From NCBI GenBank assembly GCA_032871835.1, contig CM065300.1, positions 4,407,768 to 4,471,767 on the forward strand: a stretch of 64,000 nt of DNA, in the 5' to 3' direction. The notes under the pieces were generated by a model. It ran no database searches. It was not told the origin of the DNA and worked only from the letters and a program-made list of their open reading frames with translations. Position numbers and translations under genes: made by a program. This DNA is from Dipteronia dyeriana (Eukaryota > Streptophyta > Magnoliopsida > Sapindales > Sapindaceae). The first letter of the stretch is position 1; every line of letters starts with the position of its first letter. This document shows positions 12,101 to 23,290 of this stretch, piece after piece.

Positions 12101-12260
12101 GTGAAGAATAAGGAGGTGGAACTAGTCTCTTGCAGGACATGATCAAGTTGCTGATATTTTCACCAAGCCACTCAAACATGATGTGTTTTCAAGACTAAAG
12201 ACAATGTTTGGTATGACAAAGCACGGAAAGTCAAGTTTAAGGGGGGATGTTGAAAAATAA
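9139..12260 (+). pseudogene. Copia B pol (protease, integrase, reverse transcriptase, RNase H)
   Basis: Protease motif WFLDFGGSNHM (about 9234) has Phe where the catalytic D-S/T-G triad needs Ser or Thr. Integrase is seen as HLKYGHLN, the metal-binding CENCVLSKQH, HTDVCG and RSDQGGEY. Reverse transcriptase has [11 protein letters not shown] (about 11087), where the first catalytic Asp has become Cys, and an intact YVDD (about 11350). RNase H has LSSCEAEYVDA and YIDNRSAI. Stops or frameshifts occur at about 9700, 10504, 10720, 11165, 11263, 11575 and 12120. The final frame ends at TAA 12258-12260, a few codons inside the LTR. Two catalytic substitutions besides the stops show it is long dead. 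Confidence 0.87.
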
Positions 12261-12425
12261 ACTTTGACTTCCCACCACCCTTCTAGAAACTGGCCATCAC
12301 ATGGCTCCAACCACCATCCATTTGCATAAGGAACATGATCCATTTCCCTTTTTGCATCATCAGTAGTCGGTGACATCAGTGCACTCAGCATGAAATGTGG
12401 AGCCAATGGTGTACTAACAGGTTTA

Positions 12426-12479
12426 GAATGCCCCTAATAAACTTTGACCAAACGAAGTCAAAGTCTATTGGGGGCATTC
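12426..12479. repeat. Short palindrome in the right inverted-repeat arm
   Basis: gaatgcccctaataaacttt pairs with the downstream aaagtctattgggggcattc across a short spacer. It is the partner of the hairpin at 6446-6498. Confidence 0.75.
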
Positions 12480-12865
12480 TGTTTTTGTGTGTTGTGTGCA
12501 TTTTTCCGTTTAATTTCTGGTCAATTCCGCAACAAATTGGTATCAAAGCTTTGGGCATTGTTCAGAAAAGTGTGAAGATTTTGTGACAGCCAGAGTGCCA
12601 TTTGTTTGGCAAAGAACCAAGTCCATCATGTTCGCATCAAATATATAGACGTACGTTACCATTTTGTTCAGGAAATAGTAGATGAAGGGAACATTCTACT
12701 CCAGAAAATCAGAACTGCAGACAATCCTGCAGATATGTTAACAAAGGTGGTAACAAGGATCAAGTTCCAACATTGCTTGGACTTGATCAATATCTCTCGA
12801 GCTCGTATTGCCTGAGGGCGTAATGGAGGCAACATTGATTGGTGGATTCTCGCCAAGGTGGAGAT
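12480..12865 (+). pseudogene. Copia A deletion derivative, plus-strand copy
   Basis: An LTR tail ending CCGCAACA (about 12533) and primer site tggtatcaaagc are fused to the last quarter of RNase H. The frame there reads QVHHVRIKYIDVRYHFVQEI and ends at the family A stop region near 12813, followed by the purine run aaggtggaga. The internal region is only about 330 bases. It has the same join (gctttgggcattgttcag) as the minus-strand copy at 6377. Confidence 0.75.
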
Positions 12866-13018
12866 TGTTGACAAATTGGCTCAACTATCACATTCTATCT
12901 ACCACCACCTACCCACCACCTACGTTGTTGACAATGTGGAAATCAAACCACCAACCATTAACCACCTTGTTGGGGGAGGGTTGTCTCTGTCTTTCCTCTA
13001 TAAATAAGACCATCAGCA
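12866..13018 (+). repeat. Copia family A LTR, 5' half only
   Basis: It begins TGTTGACAAA and matches the A LTR through the TATA-like region (ctataaataagac), then stops at about 13018, where the linker ccaccaataaactttgac begins. That linker recurs inverted at about 5878-5895. Confidence 0.78.
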
Positions 13019-13071
13019 AACCACCAATAAACTTTGACTTCACACCACCTTTCTCGGAATGCCCCCTAATT

Positions 13072-13454
13072 TGTTTCGAATATGACCAGAAATTATAGAG
13101 AAAAGTGCACAACACAAAAACACAAAAACACAGATATTTAAGAGGTTCGACAATTGCCTACGTCCATGGGAGGCAGCAAACTATATTATTTCATAAATGA
13201 TAAAAACAGAGTTTTTCTCTCAACTCTCAAGAACTCTCTCTGGAAGCACTGAATACTGAATTGCTTCTTACATTGCCTCTTAATATCCCTTGCTTTGCTG
13301 ATGGTCTTATTTATAGAGGAAAGGCAGAGACAACCCTCCCCCATTTTCAACAAGGTGGTTAATGGTTGGTGGTTTGATTTCCACATCGTCAACAATGTAG
13401 GTGGCGGGTAGGTGGTGGTAGATAGAAGGTGGTAGTTGAGCCAATTTGTCAAAA
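13072..13454 (-). repeat. Copia family A LTR, 3' LTR of the minus-strand copy
   Basis: On the minus strand it begins TTTTGAC (mutated from TGTTGAC) after the purine run, and ends CGAAACA. Its partner is 18248-18638. Confidence 0.85.
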
Positions 13455-13504
13455 ATCTCCACCTTGATGAGAATCAACCAATCAATGATGCCTCCATTAC
13501 GCCC

Positions 13505-16500
13505 TTAGGCGATACGAGCTCGAGAGATATTGATCAAGTCCAAGCAATGTTGGAACTTGATCCCTGTTACCACCTTTGTTAACATATCTGCAGGTTTTTC
13601 TGCAGTTCCGATTTTCTGGAGTAAAATGTTCCCTTCATCTACTATTTCACAAACAAAATGGTAACGTACGTCTATATGCTTGGTGCGGACATGATGGACT
13701 TGGTTCTTTGCCAAACAAATGGCACTCTGGTTGTCACAGAAAATCTCTACAATTTTCTGAACAATGCCCAAATCCTTGATTAAACCACGAAACCAAATGG
13801 CTTCTTTGAAAGCTTTTGTTACAGCCATATACTCTGCCTCAGTAGTAGACAAAGTCACTGTTGACTGTAAAGTTGATCTCCAACTTACTGGTCCTCCTGC
13901 CATAGTGAACACATAACCAGTAGTAGATCGGCGCTTATCTAAATCACCAGCATAATCAGAATCAACATATCCTACGATATGTTTGTCAATCGTCTGATCT
14001 CTCTCGAACTTCAAACCAACATCTACAGTACCATGGATATACCGTAAAATCCATTTCACAGCTTGCCAGTGACCCTTACCAGGATTGTGCATGTAAAGGC
14101 TCACCATACTTGCGACGTGTGAAATGTCGGGTCTAGTACACACCATCGCATACATTAAGGCACCAACTGCATTTGCATAAGGAACATGATCCATTTCCCT
14201 CTTTGCATCATCAGTAGTCGGTGACATCAGTGCACTCAGCTTGAAATGTGGAGCCAACGATGTGCTTACAGGTTTAGACTTGCTATCAATGCCAAACCTC
14301 TGAAGCACAGTCTTCAAATACTGAGTCTGCGTCAAACAAATGGTACCTTTTGCTCCCTTTTGATCTCCCTATCAAGAATCTTCTTGGCCTCTCCAAGATC
14401 CTTCATGTCGAATTCTGAGCTCAATTGAGCCTTCAGCCTATCGATATCCACCTTGTTCTTAGATGCTATCAGCATATCATCCACATATAAGAGCAAATAG
14501 ATAAATGTACCATCTTGGAGTTTGCAAAAGTATACAAAGTGATCAAAATGACTACGTGTGTACTTCTGAGTCATCATGAAGCTGTTAAACCGCTTGTACC
14601 ACTGTCGCGGTGACTGCTTCAAACCGTACAGGGACTTTTTTTGCTTACAAGCACAATTCTCATGTACTGGAACTTACCATTCTGGCTGAGACCTAAATTT
14701 CTTCGTTCAAAGTACCATGGAGAAATGCAGTCTTCACATCGAGTTGAGCTAACTCGAGATCAAATTGTGCAACCAAAGCCAATAGGATCTGAATAGACGA
14801 ATGCTTGACAACTGGTGAGAATACCTCATTGTAGTCTATTCCTTATTTCTGTGCGTATCCATTCGCTACCAATCTGGCTTTGTATCTAATGTTGTCTTTA
14901 CCAGGAGAACCTTCCTTCTTAGCATAGACCCATTTGCACCCAATAGCTCGTTTTCCGTTTGGAAGTTGTGTCAGCTTCCAAGTTTCATTTTGGTGAAGTG
15001 ATTTCATCTCCTTATCCATTGCCATCATCCACTTGACATTGTCCGTACAATCCATAGCTTCTCTGTATGTGTACGGGACTTCATCATCAGTCACTGGAAG
15101 AGCGTATGCCACCATGTCTGTGTAACGAGCAGGCCTCCGAATATCTCTTTTCGATCTGTTGGTGGCAATAGATTCAGGTTGTTGTATGATCTCAGATAGT
15201 GGTGTTGTATCCTCCACCTCAACTGATATCTCGTCCTGGCTATCAAGATCATCATCAGGATGATCGACTATCGGAGAAGCCTTTTCTGACTTCTTGGGAG
15301 TCTCAAACTCCACATGTCGTAGAGAATTTGGATTCTCATTCTCTGTATCTCTAGGTGTCAGCTTCAACATCGCAGATTCGTCAAAGGTAACATCTCGACT
15401 CACGATGATCTTCTTTGACTCGGAATTCCATAGTCTGAATCTCTTAACTCCTTCATTAAAGCCCACAAAAATAGCTTTCTTGGCTCGAGGATCCAGTTTG
15501 GATTCAGTAACATGAAAGTATGTTGGACATCCAAATATATGTAATCGGTCGTAATCAGAAACAGGTTGTTTGGACCATACCTCCTTGGGAGTTTTCCCAT
15601 CAAGTGGAGAAGCGGGTAGTCTGTTGACAATATGAGAGGCATACATCAAAGCCTCCGCCCAGAATGCCTTGCTAAGACCAAATTGAGAAAGCATACAACG
15701 AACTTTCTCCACCAAAGTACGGTTCATCCGTTCTGCAACGCCGTATTGCTTTGGAGTACCAGGAACTGTAAAATGTCTGATTATCCCTTCATCCTGACAG
15801 TATTTCATGAAAGGATCTGATTTGTATTCTCAGCCATTGTCTGATCTGAGCCTTCTGATTTTTCTACATGTCTGGGTTTCAATCATCTTCTTCCATTGAA
15901 GAATGATATCTAGAACTTCATCTTTATGCTTCATGGTATATACCAAGACATACCTGGAGAAATCATCAATAAAAGTCACAAAATAATGTTTACCTCCCAA
16001 TGGAGCATTTTTGGAATGCCCCCAAACATCAGTGTGAATGTAATCCAGTGTTGCTTTTGTACGATGAATGGTGGTGCCGAACTTGACTCTCGTCTGCTTT
16101 CCCATGACACAATGCTCGCAGAAATCAAGTTTACCTGTCTTGGCACCTTTCAGAATACCTTGCTTCACCAAACCTTGCAAAGTCTTCTCCCCGACATGCC
16201 CTAAGCGCATATGCCAGAGTCGAGAAGTATCAGATGGTTCATCGTCGGAACTGCTGGAGACGGCTGCTCTCCCTGTGACAGTGTACCCGTCCAGGAAATA
16301 TAGATTTCTCTATTGAGTACCTTTCACTGCCAAGAATGAACCTCGTACAACTTTATGGACTCCATCTTCCATGGTCACCTTGTAACCGTTGGAGTCTAAT
16401 ACCCCTAGTGAAATGAGGTTCTTCTTCAAATCAGGGACATACCTGACGTCTGTCAATCGTTTGGTTGTACCATCGTGCATCTTCAAGTGAATAGTTCCTA

Positions 16501-17584
16501 TCCCTTTCGTCCGACAGGTATTGTCGTTGCCCATAAGCACAACTCCCCCGTCAAGCTCCTGTAAGCTTAAGAACCACTGCTTGTTGGGACACATATGATA
16601 GGAACAACTGAAATCTAGAATCCATTTATTATAATGGTTGTCTGATGATGAAACTGTAAAAGTTGAATCCTCTCCATCATCAGCTTTTTCTACAACATTC
16701 ACATTAGATTTGTCCTTTCTTGGACAATTTTTCTTCCAGTGCCCTTTCTGATGACAATAGGCACACTCGTCCTTCGCAGGACGTCTGAATGATGATTCTC
16801 CTCTTGGCTTTGAGCGAGATGCTCCTCTTGATTTTGAGCGAGATTTACCACGCTCACTAGGTACTCCAGATCTTTTGTTGTTTGTCCTGCCACGGGAAAC
16901 AGTCAGCGCTTCTGATGTTGAGTCTTTGTGATCAAGTTGATCCTTCTTCCGATACTCATTATTCACCAGAGCATTAGAAATGTCTATGAATTTAACCTCA
17001 TCCTTTCCATATAACAGAGTTGTGGTTAAGTGTTCATAGGTATCAGGCAGGGAATTTAACAACAGTGGTGTTTTATCCTCATTGCTAATTTCAACATCTA
17101 AATTTTGTAAATCAGTGAGAATTTTATTGTAATTATCCAAATGCTCAATCATAGAAATACCTTTCTTGTATTGGAATCGAAAAAGCTTCTTCTTCAGGTA
17201 GAGTCGGTTCTCTATGCTTTTTGTCATGTACTTGTCCTCCAGCTTTTTCCAGAAACTTGATGTCATAGTCTCCTACATGACAAAGTTCTTCAGGTCTTTG
17301 GCTAGACACAACCGAATTGTTCCACAGGCTTGACGATTTACATATTTCCAATCTTCATCGGAAATATCCTTCGGTTTGGAACTTAAAGCAATATATGATC
17401 CTTACCGGAATAATAAATCCATAACTTCGCATTGCCACATGCCGAAGTTGTTGGTGCCGTCAAACTTCTCAATATCAAACTTCGCATTAGATATCGAGCT
17501 CCTTTGCCAAGAACTACTGGTTGATGTCGAGGTCTGAGGTTCAGTTGATTGTTCCAAGTTTTCTCCAGCTTCTGGATCACCCAT
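13505..17584 (-). pseudogene. Copia A gag-pol, full-length but with stops
   Basis: The frame starts at 17584 (MGDPEAGENLEQ). Gag includes KFDIEKFDGTNNFGMWQCEV, then the CCHC knuckle CAYCHQKGHWKKNCP (about 16730-16775). The protease region reads WILDFSCSYHM (about 16595-16625), where the plus copy has DSG. Integrase shows MRLGHVGEKTL, a CEHC site, HTDVWG, RSDNG and GVAERMNRTL, so all three acidic residues are present. Reverse transcriptase and YVDD lie at about 14480-15120 and RNase H with STTEAEYMA at about 13840, ending at 13505. Stops fall at about 17403, 17273, 16310 and 15827, with frame changes near 14335 and 14620-14840. It is the best guide to the family A proteins but is not intact. 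Confidence 0.88.
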
Positions 17585-18247
17585 CGTGCCTGAAAACAGA
17601 GTTAATAAAACGTGAGTAAGTCAAAAAAAGTAATTACAAGCAGAATTAGCTGAAACCGATGGCACGGTTGCGTCCGGAACAGTCGAAATAGTTGGAAATA
17701 GGTCCGACTCCGTCGAAAACGGGTGAAAATTGCACTGTATTGGGCAAAAAATACTTCTGGACCGAGTTGACTCGGGAATATTCCGTTAGGCTAACGGAAT
17801 ATTCTCTAATGGAAACATAATATTCTCTAATGGAAACAAAATATTTTCTTACTGGCGACCTGTCGTTGACGTGGCGGTACCTGTGCTGACGTGGCAGATG
17901 ACTGGTGCTGACGTGGCGGATGACTGGTGCTGATGTGGCGGGTTACTGGAGCTGATGTGGTTGGCTGATGATGACATGGCGACTGACTGTGCGACGATGT
18001 GGCAGCTGACGTGGCTGCTACAGTGTCGTCTTCTTCCTTGAAAATTTGCAGAAAAAATTCTGGAAAATTTTCCAATATTGACCGAACTTTGACCGAAGCT
18101 AGAGAGTTCATTAGAGCTCCGTTTTAGATGCGGTCACCGGCGTTGGAATCGTATTTCTGAGAGGAACACAACGGTATCCTCCGAACAGCGATTCGAGCAC
18201 TTTGAAATTTCTGGACTTTACAAAAAACCAAAGCTCTGATACCAATT
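17585..18247 (-). promoter_or_regulatory. Leader of the minus-strand copia A copy
   Basis: This untranslated leader contains the primer site (18233-18244) and, at about 17865-18010, four TGACGTGG boxes plus several decayed versions (tgatgtgg). It matches the leader at 1444-2135 in reverse. Confidence 0.55.
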
Positions 18248-18638
18248 TGTTGCGGAAATGACCAGAAATTATTGAGAAAAGTGCACACAACACAAAAACA
18301 CAGATATTTACGTGGTTCGGCAATTGCCTACGTCAACGGGAGGCAGCAAACTATATTATTTCAGAAATGATAAAAACAGAGCTTTTCTCTCGACTCTCAA
18401 GAACTCTCTCTGGAAGCACTGAATACCGAATTGCTTCTTGCCTTGCCCCTTAATATCCCTTGCTTTGCTGATGGTCTTATTTATAAAGGAAAGGCAGAGA
18501 CAACCCTCCCCCATTTTCAACAAGGTGGTTAATGGTTGATGGTTAATGTTTGGTGGTTTGATTTCCACATTGTCAACAATGTAGATGGTGGGTAGGTGGT
18601 GGTAGATAGAAGGTGATAGTTGAGCCAATTTGTCAACA
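18248..18638 (-). repeat. Copia family A LTR, 5' LTR of the minus-strand copy
   Basis: On the minus strand it runs from TGTTGACA (18638) to CCGCAACA (18248). It is about 391 bases, longer than the other copies because of a small internal duplication of ggttaatg-like sequence near 18528-18555. Confidence 0.87.
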
Positions 18639-19570
18639 ATTCTTGGTATGGAGATCAAAAGGGACAGAGCAAAAGGTACCATTTGTTTGACACAGACTCG
18701 GTATTTGAAGACTGTGCTTCACAGGTTTGGCATTGATAGCAAGTCTAAACCTGTAAGCACACCGTTGGCTCCACATTTCAAGCTGAGTTCACTGATGTCA
18801 CCGACTATTGATGATGCAAATAGGGAAATGGATCATGTTCCTTATGCAAATGCAGTTGGTGCCTTAATGTATGCGATGGTGTGTACCAGACCCGACATTT
18901 CACACGCCGTAAGTATGGTGAGCCGTTACATGCACAATCCTGGTAAGGGCCACTGGCAAGCTGTGAAATGGATTTTACGGTATATCCATGGTACTGTAGA
19001 TGTTGGTTTGAAGTTCGAGAGATCAGACGATTGACAAACATATCGTAGGATATGTTGATTCTGATTATGCTGGTTATTTAAATAAGCATCGATCTACTAC
19101 TGGTTATTAAATAAGCATCGATCTACTACTGGTTATGTGTTCACTATGACAGGAGGACCAGTAAGTTGGAGATCAACTTTACAGTCAACAGTGGCTTTGT
19201 CTCCAACAGAAGCTTGCAAAGAAGCCATTTGGTTTTGTGGTTTAGTCAAGGATTTGGGCCTTGTTCAAAAAAGTGTGGAGATTTTCTGTGACAGCCAGAG
19301 TGCCATTTGTCTGGCAAAGAACCAAGTCCATCATGTCCGCACCATGCATATAGACTTACGTTACCATTTTGTTCGAGAAATAGTAGATGAAGGGAATATT
19401 CTACTCCAAAAAATCGGAACTGTAGACAATCCTGCAGATATGTTAACAAAGGTGGTAACAGAGATCAAGTTCCAACATTGCTTGGACTTGATCAATATCT
19501 CTCGAGCTCGTATCGCCTAAGGGCGTAATGGAGGCAGTATTGATTGGTGTATTCTCGTCAAGGTGGAGAT
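18639..19570 (+). pseudogene. Copia A reverse transcriptase/RNase H fragment attached to the right outer LTR
   Basis: It begins abruptly within reverse transcriptase (ILGMEIKRDRAKGT) and runs through RNase H (QSAICLAKNQVHH) to the stop at about 19518, then a purine run and the LTR at 19571. One break is near 19020. A 30-base stretch with ataagcatcgatctactact is tandemly duplicated at about 19077-19133. STTEAEYMAVTKAFKEA is shortened to SPTEACKEA. This is the 3' end of the copy that carries the right outer LTR. Confidence 0.85.
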
Positions 19571-19944
19571 TGTTGATAAATTGGTTCAACTACCACCTTC
19601 TATCTACCACCTACCTACCACCTATATTGTTGACAATTTGGAAATCAAACCACCAACCATTAACCACCTTATTGAAAATGGGAAAGGGTTGTCTCTGTAT
19701 TTTCCCTATAAAAAAGACCATCAACAAAACAAGGGATATTAAAGGGCAATGCAAGAAGCAATTTAGTATTCTGTACTTTCAGAGAGAGTTCTTGAGAGTT
19801 GAGAGAAAACTCTGTTTTGTATTATTTTGAAATAATATTAGTTTGCTGTCTTCTGTGGACGTAGGCAATTACCGAACCACGCAAACATCTGTTTTTGTGT
19901 GTTGTGTGCATTTTCCCGTTTAATTTCGGGTCATTTCCGTAACA
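19571..19944 (+). repeat. Copia family A LTR, right outer copy
   Basis: It begins TGTTGATAAA and ends CCGTAACA immediately before the right copy of the target duplication (gtttg). With 1068-1443 it forms the outer pair. The two have visibly diverged, so the insertion is not recent. Confidence 0.88.
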
Positions 19945-20497
19945 GTTTGAACATCGTTTTTGAAAACAAATGGAGTACATCTGATAGCAGCAACAGTCAT
20001 CCCACTAGATTGAAACAAATTATCAAGATAGTTTAAAGCAGGAATCAGGTGGTTTTCTAAGTTTCTGAGTAAAAGATTTGGTCATCCTCATATCAGTTTA
20101 CAACCTCCTGACTTGAGAAGCCATTGGAGTAAAAAAATTGCAGTTTGGGCAATAGGGTGTCCTCAGGACTAGAGCAAAGGACTCGAGGTTCAACTCTGAC
20201 GATCTTCAAAATCTGTGTCTCTGAGAAACCATGGTTCCTGAAGAAGGCAAAAACAGAGTCTGCATTTTCTGGGGATTCAAATTGGACATATTTTGAGGCC
20301 GATAAAGCAGATTGTGGAGAGAACCCACATGAGTTTATGAGGTAAGAGAAAGTAAATGAGTGTTGATTTGAAGCGCCTGTTGAGACGCATCTGATAACTA
20401 CTGGAAATGCAAATTCTTTACTACAGTTGTTGGTGGTGGAGATGGTGCATCTTCTACCATAACGGAGAAGTAAAGTTTTGCAGAAAAAATTAAACAT
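19945..20497 (-). pseudogene. mTERF-A, 5' half (N-terminal part)
   Basis: The start at 20497 (MFNFFCKTLLLRYGRRC) is shared with the paralogs. The N-terminus is basic and free of acidic residues, as expected for an organelle transit peptide. It continues through the first mTERF repeats (SYLINSCGFSPQSALSASKYV; FFRNHGFSETQILKIVRVEP) to SSQEVVN, where loss of one A relative to paralog B (gtaaactg against gtaaaactg) shifts the frame at about 20093. Beyond that the DNA still matches down to 19945, where the retrotransposon interrupts it; the rest is at 456-1067. The combined length without the insertion is about 1,160 bases, equal to the paralogs. Confidence 0.88.
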
Positions 20498-20700
20498 AAC
20501 GACTGCAATTGAAATTGAAATTGAAATGGCGATAGGATACGCTCACCTGGGACGATTGACGAAGACAGTTTCATAGGATTCTACCTAGCATTGTTTGAAC
20601 TCCATTGTAGGAGGCTGCAAATCAAAATCGAAATTTAACTAGGTTTTTCGAGTAATTACAAAACGACATCGTATAGTCTCCCTCTGGGATTCTGATCTTT
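20498..20700 (-). promoter_or_regulatory. mTERF-A 5' flank, duplicated promoter module
   Basis: The sequence just upstream of the start (tcacctgggacgattgacga... cattgtttgaactccattg... aaaacgacatcgt) recurs upstream of mTERF-E (49880-50105) and as an orphan at 23288-23465, and more loosely upstream of B, C and D. It is presumably the 5' untranslated region and core promoter. I did not identify a convincing TATA box. Confidence 0.55.
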
Positions 20701-22858
20701 TGTTGTGCCGGTTAAAACACTCAAAAGATAATATATACATTTTTTTTTTTTATTATTAGATAATATTCTATACTTAAGAAAATGAAAGTGTCAAATAATA
20801 ATAATAATAATAATAATAATTGCAGTCACTGATTATGCAAATTTGAACCCTCTGATCTAAATAGATATGATAAGGTCAAGAATTATTATTTATATTTATT
20901 TCATTTTTATTAATTATTATCTTAAAATAAAAAAATACTATAGTGTTTTAGATAAAAAAAATATATCAACTCATTAGTCGGATCTAAATTATGATTATAT
21001 ATGAGACCGGATCTATTAAAGTCGATACAAATTATTAACAATTAGATTCAACTATTTTTACTCGGTCAACATTAACTTTTGTTTAATATCAATGGCTCAC
21101 GTGAATTATATAAATATAAAATACATAAATACGTAATGAGGTGAACAACAAAGAGTATATATATGTAAAGTTTCTTCTCAATAACAAATAAATCAGAATT
21201 GCTCATGAAATTACAAAATATTTTTAATACTTCAAATAATTGAAAGTGTAATATTTGTAGAGGAAGAGTCAATCAAGTACGAGATTCTACACTATTTTTT
21301 TAGTAAAATCGATTATCCTATGCCACATGTATAAATAAACAAATGCTATTCAAGATCTTTACAAGTGTTTGTCTATCTCAAATATAATTTTCATTTCTTT
21401 CAACAAAAGTGAAATTGTTGAAAGAAATGAAAAAGAGACAACATTATTGACCCAAATAATTTAAAAAAAAAATTAAGTCCAAAATTCTCAATAATGGATC
21501 CAGACATCACTTCCATAATCTATTGTAACGTGTCTATTAACATATATAATTCAGATGAGGAGAAGTGATATGAGGAGGGGATTATAATCCCACAATAATA
21601 GTCTATTCAGACAAAGCCCACTTGTACCCTCCCATAAAAATCCTCTTTATCCATCTTCAAAAACTTGTTTTCTTAGTTTCTCATTTCCACTTCAATGGCA
21701 ACAAGCCAACACCCAACAAGCAATTTCCAAACATTAAGCGTCAAATGCTGACAACAGAGTTTTCCACACTACCAGCTTTGCCTCATAAGTAATTTTAGTG
21801 TTAATTTGAAAGCCTCTTTAAACTATCCAGCTCGACCAAGCATGCCAATCATGCAAGTATAAGCTAAGTCATTACGACACATACAAAAAATTCATGTAAG
21901 CACTCTCATCGAAACCGTCGAGAACATAAACTTGTTTCTATATTGAGTTGGCGTGGAAAACTGCAAGAAATTATACATGCTAACCGGTGACCAAAAATTT
22001 ACTAAATGTCTACCAGATGCTCTCTAACTTCAACTAAAAGCAAGTTTTAAAGACAGAATTTAATCGGATCAAGTACAAAGGAAAATGCAAATAAAATTCA
22101 GTTTATACATTATCATTTTACAATTACAGCTTCCCTTTGAATGATACACACATCATTTCTTTCCTAGGAGACCAATGTGACATGAATCAAGAGTTTCAAT
22201 GTGATCACTCATTTGTACCGTCAAAGCTCCCCATTGCATTTGGCCTTTTTTTTCTCACCCCAAACTTTTGCCTCTTCGACAGCTTGCTCTCTATCTAAAT
22301 CACGATTCCTTGGAGTTTCCCTTCCTCTCCCAACACTTGCAGTGATGTCTCTTTGAGATTCCTGTCACGCTAAATAATCCACACCCCACTTTCTCCTATA
22401 CCGACCTTTGCACCATTCACCAAATTGTAGAATAAAATCTCTCCAACGCGGCATTATTCACGTGGCCATTCTAGCTCCAAGCGAAATCCAGTGCCAGAAG
22501 TAGCGCATTCTGGTGAGATGTGCTACTTTACTGGTTTGGTTGGTATCTTTTTAGTCCCTCAAGTTTTTAGAATTCACATATTCAGCATATTAAATAAATG
22601 TTATTATTTCTTATTTTAAAAACTTGTTTAATTACAGTTTTACCCTATTAAACAAAATGTATTCCAACCGTATCTTTTTAATTATCTAATGTTTTTGATC
22701 AATATATATATTTGTTTTAATTGAATTATTATTTATATTAATATTTATAATAAACTAAAATGAAGTATATAATATAAAAATTACTAAATGTCATTAATAA
22801 TAAAAAAACAATAAATTAAAAACAAGACAAATAAAGTAACAAAAACATTAAAAGCATT
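20700..22858. other. AT-rich intergenic region with traces of the duplicated mTERF unit
   Basis: No gene is supported. A trinucleotide run (ata)n lies at about 20796-20820. About 21180-21320 matches 62580-62720. About 21880-22040 resembles 34080-34180. About 22125-22235 matches 46915-47025 closely (tttcctaggagaccaatgtg...). These are flanks of the mTERF unit that were duplicated with it. Confidence 0.55.
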
Positions 22859-23290
22859 ATTATGCACAACATGATAATCGATGATGAGCGTGATGTCGAT
22901 GAAGTTATCGAGGATCATATGTAAGCGCCAACACCAGAAGTTGAGAGTGTGATAGATGAAAATACCTTATTTCAAGAATTCCTAGCTCGACGATATATAC
23001 TTTTCATTCCACGTTTTTTATTTCTTTTATAAAATGTAATGTCAAAGTTCAATTAATAATAAATGCAATATTTTAGTTAATTTAATTTAATTTCTTAATT
23101 TCTTAATTTATCATAATATTATGCTAATTTAGGGGTGAAATATTAATTGTTGAGAAACAATAAAAAAATGATGGAATACTCTTTTTAGAGTAAGATTTAG
23201 TGTAATATGTTGGAGATGATGGAGTGGAAGTTGTTGTATTTTACTGTAAAGTTGCAACAACTTGGTACAAAGGGTTGGAGATGGCCTTAT
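22859..23290 (+). pseudogene. Harbinger-type transposase C-terminal remnant and element end
   Basis: The frame IMHNMIIDDERDVDEVIEDHM, a TAA, then ENTLFQEFLARR resembles the C-terminal end of plant PIF/Harbinger nucleases (ALP1/HARBI1 type, with the HNMI-DERD and FLARR motifs). Only about 50 codons remain. The end of the element seems to be ggttggagatggcc at about 23273-23287 followed by tta, which fits the three-base TWA target of Harbinger elements. Beyond it an mTERF 5' flank begins. I could not find the left end. Confidence 0.55.

Larger units (their letters stand above)
7533..12327 (+). mobile_element. Copia family B element with two truncated LTRs
   Basis: This Ty1/copia element is clearly different in sequence from family A. 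Only the last 66 bases or so of the left LTR survive (to 7598, ending CACCAACA), followed by a perfect primer site. At the right only the first 80 bases or so of the LTR survive (12248-12327, starting TGTTGAAAAA after the purine run aaggggggA). The complementary truncation means the element cannot be dated by comparing its LTRs. Confidence 0.8.
12248..13071 (+). repeat. Right arm of the 0.85-kb inverted repeat
   Basis: This is the reverse complement of 5846-6693 with scattered differences. In order: the first 80 bases or so of the B LTR, an antisense scrap of A reverse transcriptase (about 12328-12425, encoding the region of MDHVPYAN on the minus strand), the hairpin (12426-12479), an A LTR tail to about 12533, the RNase H deletion derivative, and the 5' half of an A LTR with the linker aataaactttgacttc. 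Confidence 0.8.
13072..18638 (-). mobile_element. Copia family A, most complete copy, minus strand
   Basis: It has two LTRs in the same orientation, a perfect tRNA-Met primer site at 18233-18244 (tggtatcagagc on the minus strand), a leader with TGACGTGG boxes, and a full gag-pol order. Length is about 5.57 kb, normal for plant copia elements. Its right edge abuts a family A reverse transcriptase fragment at 18639, as if it had inserted into or recombined with another A copy. No matching target duplication was seen. Confidence 0.87.
1068..19944. mobile_element. Nested and rearranged Ty1/copia block inserted in mTERF-A
   Basis: The outer ends are TG...CA long-terminal-repeat ends in plus orientation, flanked by the duplication gtttg. 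Inside are family A copies at 1068-5845 (plus), 13072-18638 (minus) and 18639-19944 (plus, 3' end only), internally deleted A derivatives, and a family B element at 7533-12327. One insertion at mTERF-A followed by further insertion, inversion and recombination between repeats is the simplest reading. The order of events cannot be fixed from sequence alone, and I see no clean target duplication around the inner pieces. Confidence 0.85.

Noticed and set aside
21690..21730. ATG with a short frame (MATSQHPTSNFQ) after a pyrimidine-rich leader-like stretch
   Set aside because: Stops after about 18 codons with no continuation in any frame.
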